Origin: Kribbella sp. NBC_00382
GTDB lineage: Bacteria; Actinomycetota; Actinomycetes; Propionibacteriales; Kribbellaceae
Direction: 5' to 3'
DNA: 64,000 nucleotides
NCBI RefSeq assembly: GCF_036067295.1
Contig: NZ_CP107954.1
Span: 7,068,001-7,132,000, forward strand
Position 1 is the stretch's first letter. Each line of letters opens with the position of its first letter. A program made the translations under genes and the position numbers. The notes below the pieces were generated by a model. That model saw only the letters and a program-made list of their open reading frames with translations, was not told where the DNA came from and ran no database searches. Positions 61,883 through 64,000 of this stretch are shown piece after piece.

Positions 61883-64000
61883 TCAGTGCTTTGCCGAGAG
61901 GTCGAGCGGGCGCGGTTCGGCGGGTGCCGACTGCGGGGTGACGGTCTTCTTCTGGTCCTGGCGGCCGGGCCACCAGGCGGTGTGGCCGATCAGGGCTGTC
62001 AGGGCCGGGGTGAAGAACATGGCCATCACGAAGGCGGCTACGACGATGCCGAAGGAGACGGCGAAGCCCATTTCGGTGAGGAGGGAGTTGCCGCCCAGCA
62101 TCAGGGTGGCGAAGGTCGCGGCGAGGATGAAGCCGGCCGCGGCGACGGTGGGACCGGCGTGGCGGATGGCCATACTGGCTGCTTCGCGAGGATCGCGGCC
62201 TTCTCGGGCCTCTTCGCGGAGCCTGGAGATCATCAGGATGTTGTAGTCGGTGCCGATGGCAACGACGAACAGGTACATGATCACCGGCAACATGAACATC
62301 AGGCCCGAGTGGCCCTGGCCCTTCTGGAAGATCAGGACCGTGGCGCCGAGGGTCGCTGCGAAGCCGAGCCCGACCGAGGCCATCAGGTACCAGGGCGCGA
62401 CCACGCTCCGCAGCAGCAGGCCGAGGATGACCATGATCAGCAGCGCGGCGAGCGGGAAGACCGTGCGGTAGTCGTGGTTCACCGCCGCGTTGATGTCCTT
62501 GAAGATCGACGTCATCCCACCGACGAGCGCCTTCGAGCCGGCCGGTGCCTCAGCATGCGCGACCTCGCGGACGTCAGTGATCACGTCCAAAGCCGCGTCG
62601 GTCGCTGACCCGTACTTCAGGGTGACCGTGATGTTGGCGGTCTTACCGTCCTTGCTCATCGCGGCAGGCGCGACGTCCGCAACACCGGACACCGCCGCAA
62701 GCTTCTTCTCGTACGCCGGAAGCGCCGACTGATCGATAGCGCTGCTCGACGTGACGAGCACCGACGTTGGCTCCGCGGCGCCGGCCGAGTACGAGTTCTG
62801 CATCTCGGTCTGGACGACCATCGACTCCTTGGTCTCCGGCATCGACCCGGCCGCCAGGTCGAAGGTGGCCTTGAATCCGAGCGTACCGAGCGCCAGCGCG
62901 ACCATGATCACGCCGGACACAGCGGCGTACAGGCCAGGGCGGCGTTGCACTCCACGTCCGAGGGCCGCGAAGCGCGCGTTGGCCGGCTCCTTGCGCCACG
63001 CCTTCGACGGCCAGAAGAGCGCCCGCGGCGGGATCAACGAGCAGATCGCCGGGAACAGCGTCAGCGCGGCGATCAGGGTCACCGCGACGCTGATGGCGAG
63101 CGCGGGGCCCATCTGCTTGAGGAAGCCGAGCGTCGACAGCAGCAGCGCGAGGAACGAGATCATCACTGCGCCGGCAGCGGACGCGATCGCCTCGCCGACC
63201 CGGTCGACCGCGTTGATCATGGCCTGCTTGGGCTCATCGCCGGCCCGCAGCCGTTCGCGGTACCGGAACATCAGGAACAGGTAGTAGTCGGTGCCGACTC
63301 CGAGCAGTACGACGATCAACAGCGCCGAGATCGAACTGTTCGCCTCCAGCCCGAAGAGCTTGGAGGCATCGGCGATCAGCGCGTTGGCCGTGGTGGACAC
63401 CAGCGCGAGCAGGACGACCAGCGGCAGCACCGCGAGGATCGGCGAGCGGAAGATGATCAGCAGGGTCAGCAGGATGATGACGAAGGTACCGACGAACGTC
63501 AGCACGTTGGCGCGGTTGGACGACTCCTGCTGGTCCAGCCCCTGCGCCGCCGACCCACCGAGCTTGGCCTCCAGCTGGGTGCCCTTCGTGAGGTCCTTGG
63601 CATCGTTGCGTAACGCCTTGGCGGCGTCCATCTGGGCGGGCTGGCCCGCGGTTTCGTCGTTCATCGAGACCAGGCCCATGACGTACTTGCCGTCCTTCGA
63701 CGGCGGGCCGGGCACGACCTGCTTCACCTGGTCGATCTTCTTGGCGCCGAGCTGGCTGGTGATCCCGGCCGCCGCCTTCAGGTCCTCCGGGGTCAGCTTG
63801 CCGCCGTCGGCACGCTGGTAGAGGACGATCGCGGACGGGGTGAAGCTGCTGGGGAAGGCGCTCTGCTGGAGCTCCGCAGCCTGGATCGACTCGTAGCTCT
63901 TGGGCAGGAAGCTGCTCTCGTCGCTACTCGACGGCAGGCTCGGCGCGGTGGCGACGACCGCCGCCGCGACGAAGACCCAGGCGAGGATCGTCCAGATGGG
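61883..64000 (-). CDS. MMPL family RND-type transporter (5' end beyond window)
   Basis: A membrane transporter of the MMPL/RND superfamily; about 705 residues are visible and only the first few before the first helix are missing (IWTILAWVFVAAAVVATAP is at the right edge). Two repeats each carry the proton-relay signature: GTDYYLFLMFRYRERL and GTDYNILMISRLREEA. Periplasmic loops are in between (SFLPKSYESIQAAELQQ and AAGSMPETKESMVVQTEMQ, quoted as seen). Actinobacterial relatives export lipids or drugs; the substrate is unknown. A hairpin follows the stop. Confidence 0.93.
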   Translation of the reverse strand, partial: PIWTILAWVFVAAAVVATAPSLPSSSDESSFLPKSYESIQAAELQQSAFPSSFTPSAIVLYQRADGGKLTPEDLKAAAGITSQLGAKKIDQVKQVVPGPPSKDGKYVMGLVSMNDETAGQPAQMDAAKALRNDAKDLTKGTQLEAKLGGSAAQGLDQQESSNRANVLTFVGTFVIILLTLLIIFRSPILAVLPLVVLLALVSTTANALIADASKLFGLEANSSISALLIVVLLGVGTDYYLFLMFRYRERLRAGDEPKQAMINAVDRVGEAIASAAGAVMISFLALLLSTLGFLKQMGPALAISVAVTLIAALTLFPAICSLIPPRALFWPSKAWRKEPANARFAALGRGVQRRPGLYAAVSGVIMVALALGTLGFKATFDLAAGSMPETKESMVVQTEMQNSYSAGAAEPTSVLVTSSSAIDQSALPAYEKKLAAVSGVADVAPAAMSKDGKTANITVTLKYGSATDAALDVITDVREVAHAEAPAGSKALVGGMTSIFKDINAAVNHDYRTVFPLAALLIMVILGLLLRSVVAPWYLMASVGLGFAATLGATVLIFQKGQGHSGLMFMLPVIMYLFVVAIGTDYNILMISRLREEAREGRDPREAASMAIRHAGPTVAAAGFILAATFATLMLGGNSLLTEMGFAVSFGIVVAAFVMAMFFTPALTALIGHTAWWPGRQDQKKTVTPQSAPAEPRPLDLSAKH

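Overview
The window is high-GC DNA with dense, short-spaced actinobacterial genes. Shine-Dalgarno starts and apparently leaderless starts are mixed, and GTAC is conspicuously frequent. Gene content points to an actinomycete, perhaps Kribbella or a relative in the Nocardioidaceae; that name is inference from style and content, not a search. I saw no tRNA, rRNA, CRISPR array, insertion sequence or prophage.

Positions 1-27120 form a hypoxia/dormancy island resembling a condensed DosR (DevR) regulon. It holds a DevR-type response regulator (1854-2510) and a DevS/DosT-type GAF-GAF sensor kinase (5836-7590). Around them lie relatives of known mycobacterial DosR-regulon proteins: four tandem-domain universal stress proteins, two Acg-type nitroreductases, a SulP transporter with STAS domain, an Rv1733c-like membrane protein and an Rv0080-like flavin split barrel. 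The island also carries a metabolic set: cydABCD (cytochrome bd and its assembly exporter), phosphoketolase, Pta (cut by the left edge), PPK2, a zinc alcohol dehydrogenase, DoxX, two flavodoxin-like proteins and a degenerate stand-alone PEP-synthase-like domain. Eight intergenic regions carry palindromes of the form GGGAC-N4-GGCCC/GTCCC. Most are in pairs with centres exactly 22 bp apart, as expected for cooperative DevR binding. At pta and cydA the box centre lies 44.5 bp upstream of an apparently leaderless start codon. Together the genes suggest a program for low oxygen: high-affinity respiration, acetyl-phosphate/ATP supply from sugar phosphates, polyphosphate use, redox balancing and stress proteins.

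Positions 27128-32386 hold a sugar ABC transporter operon (chvE-mmsA-mmsB type) with a promoter-distal LacI regulator and two LacI-type operators. Positions 32387-33926 hold a GAF-ANTAR protein and a SigB/SigF-type sigma factor, convergent, with a hairpin between them. Positions 34138-42532 are a complete, translationally coupled recC-recB-recD operon, followed by a YcaQ/AlkX-type DNA glycosylase-like gene.

Positions 43649-64000 are mixed. They hold a WYL regulator divergent from a VOC protein over a 31-bp palindrome, secreted GH6 and GH20 glycosidases, a secreted propeller-like protein, and a Ser/Thr kinase divergent from an ECF sigma factor with overlapping -10 elements. Next come a CehA/McbA-type metallohydrolase coupled to a small unknown protein, a STAND (HTH/NB-ARC/TPR) regulator, an SRPBCC-like protein, a serine hydrolase, chorismate mutase, a DUF389 membrane protein, a DUF2461 protein, and an MMPL transporter cut by the right edge.
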